A stretch of DNA of 53,951 nt from CAZFLD01 sp964519835 (GCA_964519835.1 CAZFLD010000026.1:1-53951); one strand, 5' to 3'; shown: positions 25,077 to 33,227, counted from the stretch's first letter. Notes: a model not told the origin generated them from the sequence alone. Program-made: numbers and translations.

Positions 25077-26138
25077 CTACCTCGCCTTGGCGGCGTAAAC
25101 GGTCGTGTGCTCGGAGACATCCACCGCCCGGCCTGTGTCACACGCTTCGATAACGGCACGAACAACTCGCAGGGCGGAGACGCCCTCCTCGGCCCCGACC
25201 TCCGGCCGACCGCCGGACCGGATACAATTGGCAAAATCCTCGATCTCTTCTAGAAGCGCTCCGGAAAACGGCAGCGGCTCCGGCGCCTCCAAGGCACGCT
25301 TCTGGGGGCCTTTTTCTTTCGCCTGGTCGGGCGGCAGAATGTCCTCCCAGATAAGCTCTTGACCAGCGCGATTGTAGTGGACCGCAGCCCTCTCTCCAAA
25401 GATGATACAGTTGCTGACGTAGGCCGAAGTAAGGTGGGTGGTATAGGAGGCGATCAAACCCGAGGCGAAGGTAAACACCGCGACCGCCGCGGTGATGTAG
25501 CCGCCGAGGGACTCGTCACGCCGGTAGGTTCCGGTTACGGTCTGAATTGGTCCAAACCAGTACTGGAGAAGGTCCCCGTAGTGGACGCCGAGTTGGTCCA
25601 GAGGCCCGCCCGGCACCGATGCCGCGGAAAAAAACCAGCCGTCGGTGTCGCGGCTTTGGATGGCCGGGGCCCCGTGATTCGCCGCGACCATCACTACGGA
25701 GCCGAGGTCGCCGTTTTCGAGCCGGCGTTTGATCTCTCGCGCCGATCCATTTCGGCGCAGAGGCATTCCCACGCTCAGGACCAAGCCACGGCGGCGCGCC
25801 TCTTCCTGCATCTCCACCGCCAGATCGATTTTATGTGCGATCGGCTTCTCCACAAATACGTGCTTGCCGGCTTGAAAGGCGGCCATTGCTTGCTCGTGGT
25901 GGACGTGGTCCGGCGTTGCGAGCACAACCCCCGTTATCGAGGGGTCGGCCAGCAGCTCCCTGTAGCCGTTATGCACCGTGCCACCGTACTCCAAGGAAAA
26001 CGCGCGAGCGCTTGCCGGATCACGTGATGCAACACCCGCGAGCTCTACGACCGTCGAAGGTCCCATTGCTGCGGCAAGCTTGCGCGCCCACCGTCCCGGC
26101 GAGACAAAGCCGAGTTTGACCCGATCTCCGCCATTCAC
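25077..26138 (-). CDS. Gfo/Idh/MocA family oxidoreductase (EKP type)
   Basis: This is a 353-residue protein. The canonical catalytic E-K-P lies at 97-99 in HVFVEKPIA and VLATPDHVHHEQA precedes it. The N-terminal nucleotide loop reads GFVSPGRWARK and departs from GxGxxG. The C-terminal domain contains GGPLDQLGVHYGDLLQYWFGP. The expected role is NAD(P)-linked oxidation or reduction of a sugar or inositol-type substrate. The GTG start at 26138 shares bases with the regulator stop (GTGA overlap). It lies between the GntR regulator and the Ldh_2 gene. Confidence 0.88.
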   Translation of the reverse strand: MNGGDRVKLGFVSPGRWARKLAAAMGPSTVVELAGVASRDPASARAFSLEYGGTVHNGYRELLADPSITGVVLATPDHVHHEQAMAAFQAGKHVFVEKPIAHKIDLAVEMQEEARRRGLVLSVGMPLRRNGSAREIKRRLENGDLGSVVMVAANHGAPAIQSRDTDGWFFSAASVPGGPLDQLGVHYGDLLQYWFGPIQTVTGTYRRDESLGGYITAAVAVFTFASGLIASYTTHLTSAYVSNCIIFGERAAVHYNRAGQELIWEDILPPDQAKEKGPQKRALEAPEPLPFSGALLEEIEDFANCIRSGGRPEVGAEEGVSALRVVRAVIEACDTGRAVDVSEHTTVYAAKAR

Positions 26139-26785
26139 AGTGCGGCTCCATTGTGCTCAAGCACATCCGAAAGCGGACCCTTGCCCGAACGCACGTGGAT
26201 ACGTAGGTGTCTTTCAGCTTCGTCGGGACCGCAGTTTGCAAGAATCTGCAGCAACTGCTCGTGGGAGCTCCGGTTCTTGTCCGTTTCTCCTGGAAAGAGC
26301 TTGTTTATCGCAAAAAACATATTCAGATGGATACATCGGCTGAACTCGTCGGACAGAAGCGGTACTCCGGCCAGTGCAACGAGCTTGGTGTGGAACTCCA
26401 GCTCCGTCTCCCAGTGGTTTGGATGACCGGCACCGGTCTGATCGAGTTTTTTGGCCAAGGGCATCAGCTCGGGAGACGCCTCCCTAATCTTTGCACCGCA
26501 GTAGAGCCGGGCGGCCTGACATTCAAGGGCCTCTCGGACAATGGACATCCCAATGACGTCCTCCCGGCGCACCGGTCGCACCTGAGTACCCTTTCGCGGA
26601 ATACTCTCGAGAAACCCTTCATTCTCGAGTTGAACCATGGCTTCGAGCACCGGAGCGACACTCATGCCCAGTTCCTCGGCGACGGCTCGACGGTTAAAAA
26701 TCTGCCCGGAAACAAGCTCGTTTTGGAGCAGCTTGCCTCGGATGGCCTCGTAGGCTTGCTGTTTTAGCGAAAGTCGGTCATTCAC
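26135..26785 (-). CDS. GntR-family transcriptional regulator, FCD (FadR) subfamily
   Basis: This is a 216-residue regulator. Residues 5-71 form a winged helix: QAYEAIRGKLLQ, FNRRAVAEELGMSVAPVLEAM and GFLESIPRKGTQVRPV. The rest is an all-helical FCD ligand domain with the usual metal-binding histidines in FHTKLV, SHEQLL and ERHLRIHV. FCD regulators are mostly repressors released by a sugar acid or organic acid. It is encoded inside the operon it probably controls, second after the sulfatase at 26841. The three TGATATATCAAG palindromes at promoters of this cluster are its likely targets. GTG 26785 is the only plausible start. Confidence 0.9.
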   Translation of the reverse strand: MNDRLSLKQQAYEAIRGKLLQNELVSGQIFNRRAVAEELGMSVAPVLEAMVQLENEGFLESIPRKGTQVRPVRREDVIGMSIVREALECQAARLYCGAKIREASPELMPLAKKLDQTGAGHPNHWETELEFHTKLVALAGVPLLSDEFSRCIHLNMFFAINKLFPGETDKNRSSHEQLLQILANCGPDEAERHLRIHVRSGKGPLSDVLEHNGAAL

Positions 26786-26840
26786 TGCGTTGGTACCTTC
26801 CCGTTCCTTTGATGCCCGCGCTACTTGTACATAGGCATGC

Positions 26841-28289
26841 TTATGCTTCGCGATACGAATCGTCCTTTGGCGGCCACAAGTGCCGTCTGCCGTCTTGGCT
26901 CTCTAACACGCGTCGATTTGCGTCTTCCGGGTCCCACTGGTCCAGAAGCTCCGCAGCAAGACGTTCTCGAATTGGCGCGTAATCCGGACTCTCGGATAGG
27001 TCGGCCAGCTCCCAAGGATCCTGAACGACGTCATACAGCTCCGGTGGGTCGTCCGGGCTGAGCGAGATCTTGTGTTGGTCCCGACGGAGCATTGCCGTGG
27101 GTCTGTCGAGCCACGTGCCGTAGTACTCGGAGGTGACTACGTTGTCCCAGTCGGTAACTCGGCCGGCCGCGAGGGAAAAGAGGTCTCGACCCGGCAGATC
27201 GCTCGATGCCGCGGCGCCCGCGGACTCCGCAAGCCTGCGGTCGGCGTCCGGGGGCCACGTAAAAAGGCCGGCCGACAGGTCGAGCAACGAGACCAGTTCT
27301 GTGCGCCGAGTCCCCGCCCCGGCCGCGTTCGGTCGCCGGATGATCATTGGAATCTTTGCGCTCTCTTCGTAGAAGCAGTGCTTGCTCCATAACCCATGCT
27401 CCCCCGCCATTTCGCCGTGATCGCTTGTGTATACCACATAGGAGTCACGGCCAAAACCCAAGCGAGAGAACGTGTCGACCACGCGACCTATTAGGTCATC
27501 TGTTCGCGTGACCTTTGCAAAAAAGTAGCGCCGTGCCCTGCGGACCTTCTCGGGAGGATCGCCCCCGGCGGGGCTGCCCCGCATTAACCGGCGCCGGATA
27601 TGTACAGGATTCTGTGCGCCCAAGCGGTTCCATGGAAAGATCGGATCCGGAATAGACTCCTCAGGATACAGGTCCAGGTACTTCTCTTCGACTATCCACT
27701 TAGGATGGGGGCCGTGGAAGCCGACCACCAGAACCCACGGCTTGCCGTCGCGCTGGGATGCTTTGCGTTCGAGGTAGTCCACCGCGGCGTCGGCCACTTC
27801 GTCGTCGATATCGTGGAAGCCCGCCGGTGCCACGCCAAAACCCTGGTCAACTTGTGAAAACGATACGCCGGGCACACACCTGTTCCGCCAGTCGGGCACC
27901 GGCATGCTAAGGGGATTGTCGACGTCCTTGGATAGTTGGGTTTGGAAGCCCTGGAGACGATCCGGCCCGGCGATGTGCATCTTGCCGTCCAGGACAACTT
28001 CACAGCCACGGGCAACAAGTGCACGGGGCCACGTCGGCGATCCCTGCGGAAGATGGGTGTGATTGTCCCAGATCTCGATATCCTGCACCCGACGTCCCGT
28101 CAGGAATGACATTCGCGACGGCACACAGAGCGGTGAATTGCAGTAGGCATTGTCAAAGACCACAGACTCTTGTGCCAATGCGTCAATCGACGGAGTCCGG
28201 ACGAGTGGATCTCCGTAGCAGCCGGTCCAGCGAGCACCGTGCTGATCAGATATAATAAGGAGTATGTTGGGTCCAGGATCCTGTTGCAA
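26841..28289 (-). CDS. Sulfatase (type I) 4, first gene of the run
   Basis: This is a 482-residue PF00884 sulfatase similar to choline-sulfatase/arylsulfatase-like groups. NILLIISDQHGARW contains the first metal residues and SPLCVPSRMSFLTGR the formylglycine cysteine C55 (C-x-P-S-R). TSDHGEMAGEHG completes the metal site. The start is TTG 28289: an in-frame TGA stands two codons upstream, and GGAGGG lies 6 bases before the TTG. There is no signal peptide. Ala/Gly-rich insertions occur near 27190-27240 and 27310-27340. It diverges from a Gfo/Idh gene across a shared operator region. Confidence 0.9.
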   Translation of the reverse strand: MQQDPGPNILLIISDQHGARWTGCYGDPLVRTPSIDALAQESVVFDNAYCNSPLCVPSRMSFLTGRRVQDIEIWDNHTHLPQGSPTWPRALVARGCEVVLDGKMHIAGPDRLQGFQTQLSKDVDNPLSMPVPDWRNRCVPGVSFSQVDQGFGVAPAGFHDIDDEVADAAVDYLERKASQRDGKPWVLVVGFHGPHPKWIVEEKYLDLYPEESIPDPIFPWNRLGAQNPVHIRRRLMRGSPAGGDPPEKVRRARRYFFAKVTRTDDLIGRVVDTFSRLGFGRDSYVVYTSDHGEMAGEHGLWSKHCFYEESAKIPMIIRRPNAAGAGTRRTELVSLLDLSAGLFTWPPDADRRLAESAGAAASSDLPGRDLFSLAAGRVTDWDNVVTSEYYGTWLDRPTAMLRRDQHKISLSPDDPPELYDVVQDPWELADLSESPDYAPIRERLAAELLDQWDPEDANRRVLESQDGRRHLWPPKDDSYREA

Positions 28290-28332
28290 CGGTCACCCTC
28301 CATCACGTTGACAAACAACAAAGCTCCATTCA

Positions 28333-28344
28333 TGATATATCAAG
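28333..28344 (+). promoter_or_regulatory. Operator site C (TGATATATCAAG) in the divergent intergenic region
   Basis: The third exact copy of the 12-mer found at operators A and B, here on the plus strand. It lies between the leftward sulfatase operon and the rightward Gfo/Idh gene, where one bound protein could govern both directions. Confidence 0.75.
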
Positions 28345-28349
28345 TGATC

Positions 28350-28355
28350 TATAAT
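28350..28355 (+). promoter_or_regulatory. Candidate -10 (TATAAT) for the rightward Gfo/Idh gene
   Basis: A perfect TATAAT stands 35 bases before the ATG at 28390, immediately after operator C. No good -35 is seen at 16-18 bases upstream. An alternative pairs TTGACA at 28308-28313 with a weaker CATGAT at 28331-28336 (17-base spacer), which would also overlap the operator. Confidence 0.45.
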
Positions 28356-28389
28356 TGCAACAAAAATGAACTGTTGTCCGGAGGCGGAG

Positions 28390-29439
28390 ATGGAGCGCGA
28401 TAGGATACGATTGGGCTTTGTGGGCGCCGGGCGCATCGCCCGGGAACGACACCTTCCGGCGTTCGCGGAGCTTGAAAAGGTCGATGTGGTAGCGGTTTGC
28501 AACCGAAGCCGAGAAAGCGGCACCGAGGTAAGTCATCAGTTTGATGTACCCGAGGTGATGGAGGATTGGCGATCGCTCATGGAACGGCCGGACCTCGACG
28601 GCGTCTGTATCGGCACGTGGCCCTACACTCACCGAGACATGTCTGTCGCGGCCCTCGAGGCAGGCAAACACGTGTTTTGTCAAGCACGTATGGCGGGGGA
28701 CCTCCGAGAAGCGCGGGACATGGTGGCGGCGTCCAAGGCCCACCCCGAGCTCGTGGCGATGATTTGCCCTCCGCCGCACAGGATGCCCTATGAGCCCTAC
28801 GTTAGGGATACAATCGCAAGTGGTGAGCTTGGTGAAATCGTATCGGTGGAACTACGGTCGCTAAGTGGGGCTAACCTCGATCGCCGGTCGTTTACGTGGC
28901 GCGAAGACGCGTCGTTGTCCGGGAACCAGATTCTGTCGGTGGGCGTCTATGCCGAGACCTTACATGCCTGGCTCGGTCCCTACGACACGCTTGTTGCACA
29001 AACTGCTACACCTATCCCTGAGAAAATCGACACTAACGGCCGACGTGTGAGGGTCATGATTCCACAAGTTGTGACTGTCGCAGGACGGCTGCAGTCGGGC
29101 GCTGTTGTAACCGAGCACCACAGCGGTGTGTCTGCGGATCACGCACAGGAGATGGTCATTCGCGGACTCAAAGCAACCATCCGGCGCCGTTTTCGCTCGG
29201 AGGTTATTGAGAGGGCACAGGCCGGAGGGGAATTTGAACCCGTCGCGGTTCCCCGTTCGCTTCAACGACCGTGGCGCGTGGAGGCGGATTTTATCGATGC
29301 TGTTCGCGCCGCGAGGCGTGGAGAGCCATGGTCGGTCAGTCCCGATTTTGCAGAGGGGCTGCTTTACATGCAAAAGGTCGAAGCAATCCACGTATCGGCG
29401 CGGACGGGCACGGTAGTTAGACCGGAGGACCTACCATAA
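28390..29439 (+). CDS. Gfo/Idh/MocA family protein lacking the EKP lysine (QAR variant)
   Basis: This is a 349-residue protein. The Rossmann motif GFVGAGRIARERHLPAF is intact and the C-terminal Gfo/Idh domain is present. At the position of the catalytic E-K-P stands Q-A-R (98-100) in HVFCQARMAG, so the usual lysine is missing. It may have other chemistry or belong to a distinct subfamily. ATG 28390 is preferred over ATG 28366, because GGAGG lies 5 bases upstream. It is transcribed divergently from the sulfatase run across operator C, so it is probably co-regulated. The M20 pseudogene follows. Confidence 0.85.
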   Translation: MERDRIRLGFVGAGRIARERHLPAFAELEKVDVVAVCNRSRESGTEVSHQFDVPEVMEDWRSLMERPDLDGVCIGTWPYTHRDMSVAALEAGKHVFCQARMAGDLREARDMVAASKAHPELVAMICPPPHRMPYEPYVRDTIASGELGEIVSVELRSLSGANLDRRSFTWREDASLSGNQILSVGVYAETLHAWLGPYDTLVAQTATPIPEKIDTNGRRVRVMIPQVVTVAGRLQSGAVVTEHHSGVSADHAQEMVIRGLKATIRRRFRSEVIERAQAGGEFEPVAVPRSLQRPWRVEADFIDAVRAARRGEPWSVSPDFAEGLLYMQKVEAIHVSARTGTVVRPEDLP

Positions 29440-29451
29440 GCAGCCGCACAA

Positions 29452-29868
29452 ATGACCTGTGCGAGAGTGCACGTGGGTATGGGGAGCATCACAGCCGACA
29501 CCCGCCGGTCGGCCTGCACCGTCATTCCGCGGGAAATCGAGCTTCTCGGAACGGCGCGGGGCCTCATCGTGGACAAAACAAAACGGATAACGTGACGGAT
29601 CACCGAGATGACCGGGCAGATGCCGGGCCCCGAGGCCGTAGTGGAGAGTCCCCGGGTGATGGGAGGTGAAGACTTCTCATATGTGCTGCAACAAGCGCCC
29701 GGCGCCTTTGTGACGCTCGGCGTGGCAATGCGGACATGGGCCGGGAATTGCTGCTTGTACCACACCCGCCTTGACGTCGACGAAGAGGCATTACCAATTG
29801 AAGTGGCTCTCCGCGTGGCCTTTGCACGAGCAGTCCTTCGCGAGTTGGCAACGGACAAAGGACGATAG
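29452..29868 (+). pseudogene. Decayed M20 family amidohydrolase/peptidase (C-terminal half)
   Basis: One reading frame carries VIPREIELLGTARG, which matches the end of the M20D dimerisation domain (consensus NVIPDEVELxGTVR). A TGA stop lies at 29593-29595. The frame then continues with PEAVVESPRVMGGEDFSYVL, matching the C-terminal metal-site block MGGEDF, and ends with LDVDEEALPIEVAL. The segment normally between these blocks (roughly 60-80 residues) is missing, as is the whole N-terminal catalytic part. It is therefore a remnant with internal deletion, nonsense codon and 5' truncation. The live gene would have been an aminoacyl- or N-acyl-hydrolase. Confidence 0.75.
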
Positions 29869-29878
29869 CGGCGCTATC
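29864..29878. terminator. Small hairpin between convergent genes
   Basis: GATAGC-GGC-GCTATC forms a perfect 6-bp stem between the end of the M20 remnant and the end of the aconitase gene. There is no T-tract on either side, so terminator function is only a possibility. Confidence 0.3.
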
Positions 29879-29880
29879 CG

Positions 29881-31830
29881 CTATCCGGTCTTCTCCTCGC
29901 GGACCAGATTGAGCGCGCCTCCCGCGAGTAGCATGCGCCGCTGACGAGGCGATACCTCAAGGAACGCCGTGATTGTATGTCCACCGATAGAAACGGGGAT
30001 TTCGCGCTTCCCTGATTCGACGTGGGAGCGGAGCGCGGGGAACGAAAGAGTATCACCCTGGTCGATCCGGTTGTAGTCCTCGTCGTTTGCAAACTCCAAC
30101 GGCACAATACCAAAGTTTACGAGATTGGCCTTGTGGATACGTGCAAAGCTCTTGGCGAGCTTGACGCAGACGCCCAAGTAGCGGGGGGCGATCGCGGCAT
30201 GTTCCCGTGATGAACCCTGGCCGTAGTTGTGACCACCGACAAGAACACTCCTGCCGAGGCGTTGCGCCCGCTCGGAAAAGCCCGAATCCAGGACGTCGTA
30301 GACAAACTCGCTGATCGCCGGAATGTTGCTCCGGTACGGAAGAACCCGGTTGCCGGCGGGCATAATGATGTCCGTGCTTACGTTGTCGTCCACCTTGAGC
30401 ACAACCTCCGCCCGTATCGCGTCCGGCAGCGCGGGAAGGTCAGGAAAAGGCCGAATGTTTGGGCCGCGAACCACGTCCACCGTCTTCGAGCTCGACGCTG
30501 GACGAATAAACCACTTCTCGTTAAATACAAAGCGGTCGGGATAGTCGATCTTCGGTGGTGTGCCAAATGACCGGGGGTCGGTGATGTGGCCCTGAATCGC
30601 GGAGGCCGCTGCGGTCTCGGGAGAGCAGAGGTAGACCTGGTCGTCTTTGGTGCCGCTTCGCCCCTTGAAGTTTCGCGGGAAGGTCCGAAGCGAGTTGGTG
30701 CCCGTGGCGGGCGCCTGGCCCATTCCGATACAGCCAAGGCAGCCGGGCTCGTGGGGCCGGGCGCCGGCGGCGACGAGCTTTTCGAGGCCACCATTCGCTA
30801 AGAGATTCACGTATGTCTGGCGGCTGCCGGTGTTGATATCGAAGCTGGTGTGCGGTGCCTTGAGCTTACCGTCCACCATTCCGGCGGCGACCATAAAGTC
30901 ACGGTAGCTACCGTTGCAACTCGATCCTATGATCACCTGGTGCACAGGAACATCCTCGAGCTCGCGCGCAGGCTTTACCTTGTCCGGATTAGAGGGGCAG
31001 GCAACCAACGGCTCGATGGTGGAGAGATCGACGTCCGTGACGGAGGCAAACTCACCCTTGGGCCGTTGAGGCCGTTCTACCCAATCGTCCTCTCGGCCGT
31101 TTTGTCTCAAAAACTCGCGAGTCACTTCATCGGAGGGAAACATCGCGGCGGTTGCACCAATGTCCACGGCCATATTCGCGATCGTGGCGCGGGCCGCCAT
31201 ATCCAGGTTGGCCAAGCCGGGGCCGAAGAACTCCATCACGTGCCCGAGCCCTCCCTTTACGGAGTACTCTCTTAGGAGCTGTAGGATGACGTCCTTGCCT
31301 GAGACAAAGGATTCTAGCTCACCGTCCACGTGAATGCCCCACACCTTCGGCGTAGTGATGTAATAAGGCCGGCCCGCCATCGCCATGGCGACTTCAAGGC
31401 CTCCTGCGCCCATGGCCAGCATACTCAGACAGCCGCCGGTCGTAGTGTGGCTGTCGGACCCGAGGAGCGTCTTTCCGGGAGCGCCGAATCGCTGGCGATG
31501 CACATGGTGCGACACGCCGTTGCCCGGTGGTGAGAAGACTACACCGTACTTGGCGGCGCTCGACTGAAGGTAGCGGTGATCATCGGCGTTTTTGTAGTCG
31601 GTTTGGATGATGTTGTGGTCGACGTAGCTGACTGCGGTTTCCGACTGAACCCTGTCGATCCCGAGAGTCTCGAACTCCAGATACACCATGGTACCGGTTG
31701 CGTCTTGCGTTAGCGTTTGATCAATCTTGAGGCCGATCTCTTCAGCCGGCGCAATCACACCCTCGACCAAGTGTTGTTGAAGGACTTCCTCTGTTAACGT
31801 GTTTTTGATCGGCGTGCTCCCACGATTCAA
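29881..31830 (-). CDS. acnA: Aconitate hydratase (monomeric, about 650 aa bacterial type)
   Basis: This is a 649-residue aconitase that interconverts citrate and isocitrate. Cysteine ligands of the [4Fe-4S] cluster are visible in GSSCNGSYRDF and PGCLGCIGMG. Substrate blocks include GSDSHTTTGG and SVLVGGHNYGQGSSREHAA in the swivel domain. The length fits the short single-chain form found in many anaerobes and spirochaetes. The start appears to be TTG 31830, as no ATG or GTG lies in frame near the conserved NTLTEEVLQQHLVEG; this is the least certain point. It stands alone, convergent with the M20 remnant and divergent from a Gfo/Idh gene. Confidence 0.92.
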   Translation of the reverse strand: MNRGSTPIKNTLTEEVLQQHLVEGVIAPAEEIGLKIDQTLTQDATGTMVYLEFETLGIDRVQSETAVSYVDHNIIQTDYKNADDHRYLQSSAAKYGVVFSPPGNGVSHHVHRQRFGAPGKTLLGSDSHTTTGGCLSMLAMGAGGLEVAMAMAGRPYYITTPKVWGIHVDGELESFVSGKDVILQLLREYSVKGGLGHVMEFFGPGLANLDMAARATIANMAVDIGATAAMFPSDEVTREFLRQNGREDDWVERPQRPKGEFASVTDVDLSTIEPLVACPSNPDKVKPARELEDVPVHQVIIGSSCNGSYRDFMVAAGMVDGKLKAPHTSFDINTGSRQTYVNLLANGGLEKLVAAGARPHEPGCLGCIGMGQAPATGTNSLRTFPRNFKGRSGTKDDQVYLCSPETAAASAIQGHITDPRSFGTPPKIDYPDRFVFNEKWFIRPASSSKTVDVVRGPNIRPFPDLPALPDAIRAEVVLKVDDNVSTDIIMPAGNRVLPYRSNIPAISEFVYDVLDSGFSERAQRLGRSVLVGGHNYGQGSSREHAAIAPRYLGVCVKLAKSFARIHKANLVNFGIVPLEFANDEDYNRIDQGDTLSFPALRSHVESGKREIPVSIGGHTITAFLEVSPRQRRMLLAGGALNLVREEKTG

Positions 31831-32048
31831 CGTACTGCGGGCTCGCCTCGAAGTACAGCTCTCCCGGAGGGACCACGGCGCACCGGCGTGTACACCAAAG
31901 CCGGTACCGGCGCGTCATGCGACTCATGCGGCCGAGTGGTTTAGGAGACGGGCATGGTCGGAGTGCAAGCAAGCGCAACCGGCAGGGCGGGACACGCGAG
32001 GTGCTTGATTCGCGATCAGAGGCCGTGGAGAATTGAGCTATCAAAACT

Positions 32049-33227
32049 ATGATCAACTTCGGCATCATCGGCCTGGGTCTTATGGGCAGAGAGTTCGCGA
32101 GCGCCGCTGCGCGGTGGCACCACCTGGTGAATGCGCCTTCACAGCCGCGAATAACGGCGGTGTGTTCGGCCCGGGCCGACCCCCAGCGGGAGCGTTGGTT
32201 CCGCCACATGGCCCCCGACATTGAGATTTCGACTACCGACTACCAAAAGGTCCTCGATGCGCCGTCGGTGGATGCCGTCTACATCGCCGTGCCACACAAC
32301 CTGCACCGTGAGATCTACAACGCGGCCCTCAGCTCGGGCAAACACCTTATGGGCGAGAAGCCCTTTGGCATCGACCTTGCCGCATTCAACGCGATCAACG
32401 AGGCCTATGCCGCCGCCAGGCGCAGTCGCCCCGCATTGGTCGTTGCCTGCGCCACGCAGTTTGCGTTTATTCCAGGATTGCAGCGAATCGGGGCCGCCAT
32501 CGAGGACGGCGAAATCGGACGGATACTGGAAGTCGAGGCGGGTTTCCTCCACTCGAGTGATCTCAATCCTAACAAAACGATCAACTGGAAGCGGCGCGTT
32601 GAAGCCAACGGCGAGTATGGGGCAATGGGTGACTTAGGAATGCACGCGCTCCACATGCCTCTCCGGGCGGGCTGGAAGGTCAAAAACGTTCGCGCAATTC
32701 TATCGAACGTTGTTACCACGCGACCGGATACAAGCGGCGCGATGATCCCGTGCGAGACCTGGGACAACGCCACCCTTTTATGCGAGGCCGAGGCACGGAC
32801 AAACACTCCCGGCGGGCAGACTAAGATCCACAGCTTTCCACTCACCCTCAAGACATTTCGTATCAGTCCGGGAGAGACCAACACCCTATATCTCCGAGTT
32901 CACGGTACCCGGTCTTCCTATCGCTTCTCCACAAAAAACATCAACGTGTTGGAGGTACTCGACTACACAGCGGGCGGCGAGCAGAACTGGAAAACAGTCG
33001 ATATAGGCCACCGCGTCAGCTATCCCTCGATCACCGGCGGAATATTCGAGTTTGGGTTTTCCGACGCCATTCTGCAGATGTGGGCTGCGTTTTTGTCGGA
33101 GCTGGACGGTAAGCCCCACCCGTCGCGTTTTGCCCGCTGCGCTGATATCGAAGAAGCCGGCGTCAGTCACCGAATCTTCACCGCGGCGCTCGAATCCCAG
33201 CGCAACGGCACCACCGTAGCGTTGTAG
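32049..33227 (+). CDS. Gfo/Idh/MocA family oxidoreductase (EKP type)
   Basis: This is a 392-residue protein with GIIGLGLMGREFASAA as nucleotide loop and the catalytic EKP at 103-105 in HLMGEKPFGID. VYIAVPHNLHREIYNAAL precedes it. The C-terminal domain contains GAMGDLGMHALHMPL. A probable NAD(P)-dependent sugar dehydrogenase. The ATG start has no clear ribosome site directly before it. The 218 bases between it and the aconitase start hold no recognisable feature. It is apart from the sulfatase operon and without the TGATATATCAAG site. Confidence 0.88.
   Translation: MINFGIIGLGLMGREFASAAARWHHLVNAPSQPRITAVCSARADPQRERWFRHMAPDIEISTTDYQKVLDAPSVDAVYIAVPHNLHREIYNAALSSGKHLMGEKPFGIDLAAFNAINEAYAAARRSRPALVVACATQFAFIPGLQRIGAAIEDGEIGRILEVEAGFLHSSDLNPNKTINWKRRVEANGEYGAMGDLGMHALHMPLRAGWKVKNVRAILSNVVTTRPDTSGAMIPCETWDNATLLCEAEARTNTPGGQTKIHSFPLTLKTFRISPGETNTLYLRVHGTRSSYRFSTKNINVLEVLDYTAGGEQNWKTVDIGHRVSYPSITGGIFEFGFSDAILQMWAAFLSELDGKPHPSRFARCADIEEAGVSHRIFTAALESQRNGTTVAL

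Larger units (their letters stand above)
28332..28360 (-). promoter_or_regulatory. Promoter of the 28289-leftward operon
   Basis: On the minus strand: TTGCAA at 28360-28355, a 17-base spacer, TATCAT at 28337-28332. Operator C overlaps the -10. The start would be near 28325, giving a leader of about 35 bases to the TTG start at 28289. Confidence 0.5.

Noticed and set aside
31925..31990. A tRNA-like stretch (GGCCGAGTGGTTTAGG resembles the D-arm of tRNA-Leu/Ser)
   Set aside because: No matching acceptor stem, anticodon arm or GGTTCGAATCC-type T-arm can be found around it.
31742..32221. A 159-codon minus-strand frame over the start of aconitase and the Gfo/Idh gene
   Set aside because: It overlaps two well-supported genes in other frames and has no recognisable motif.
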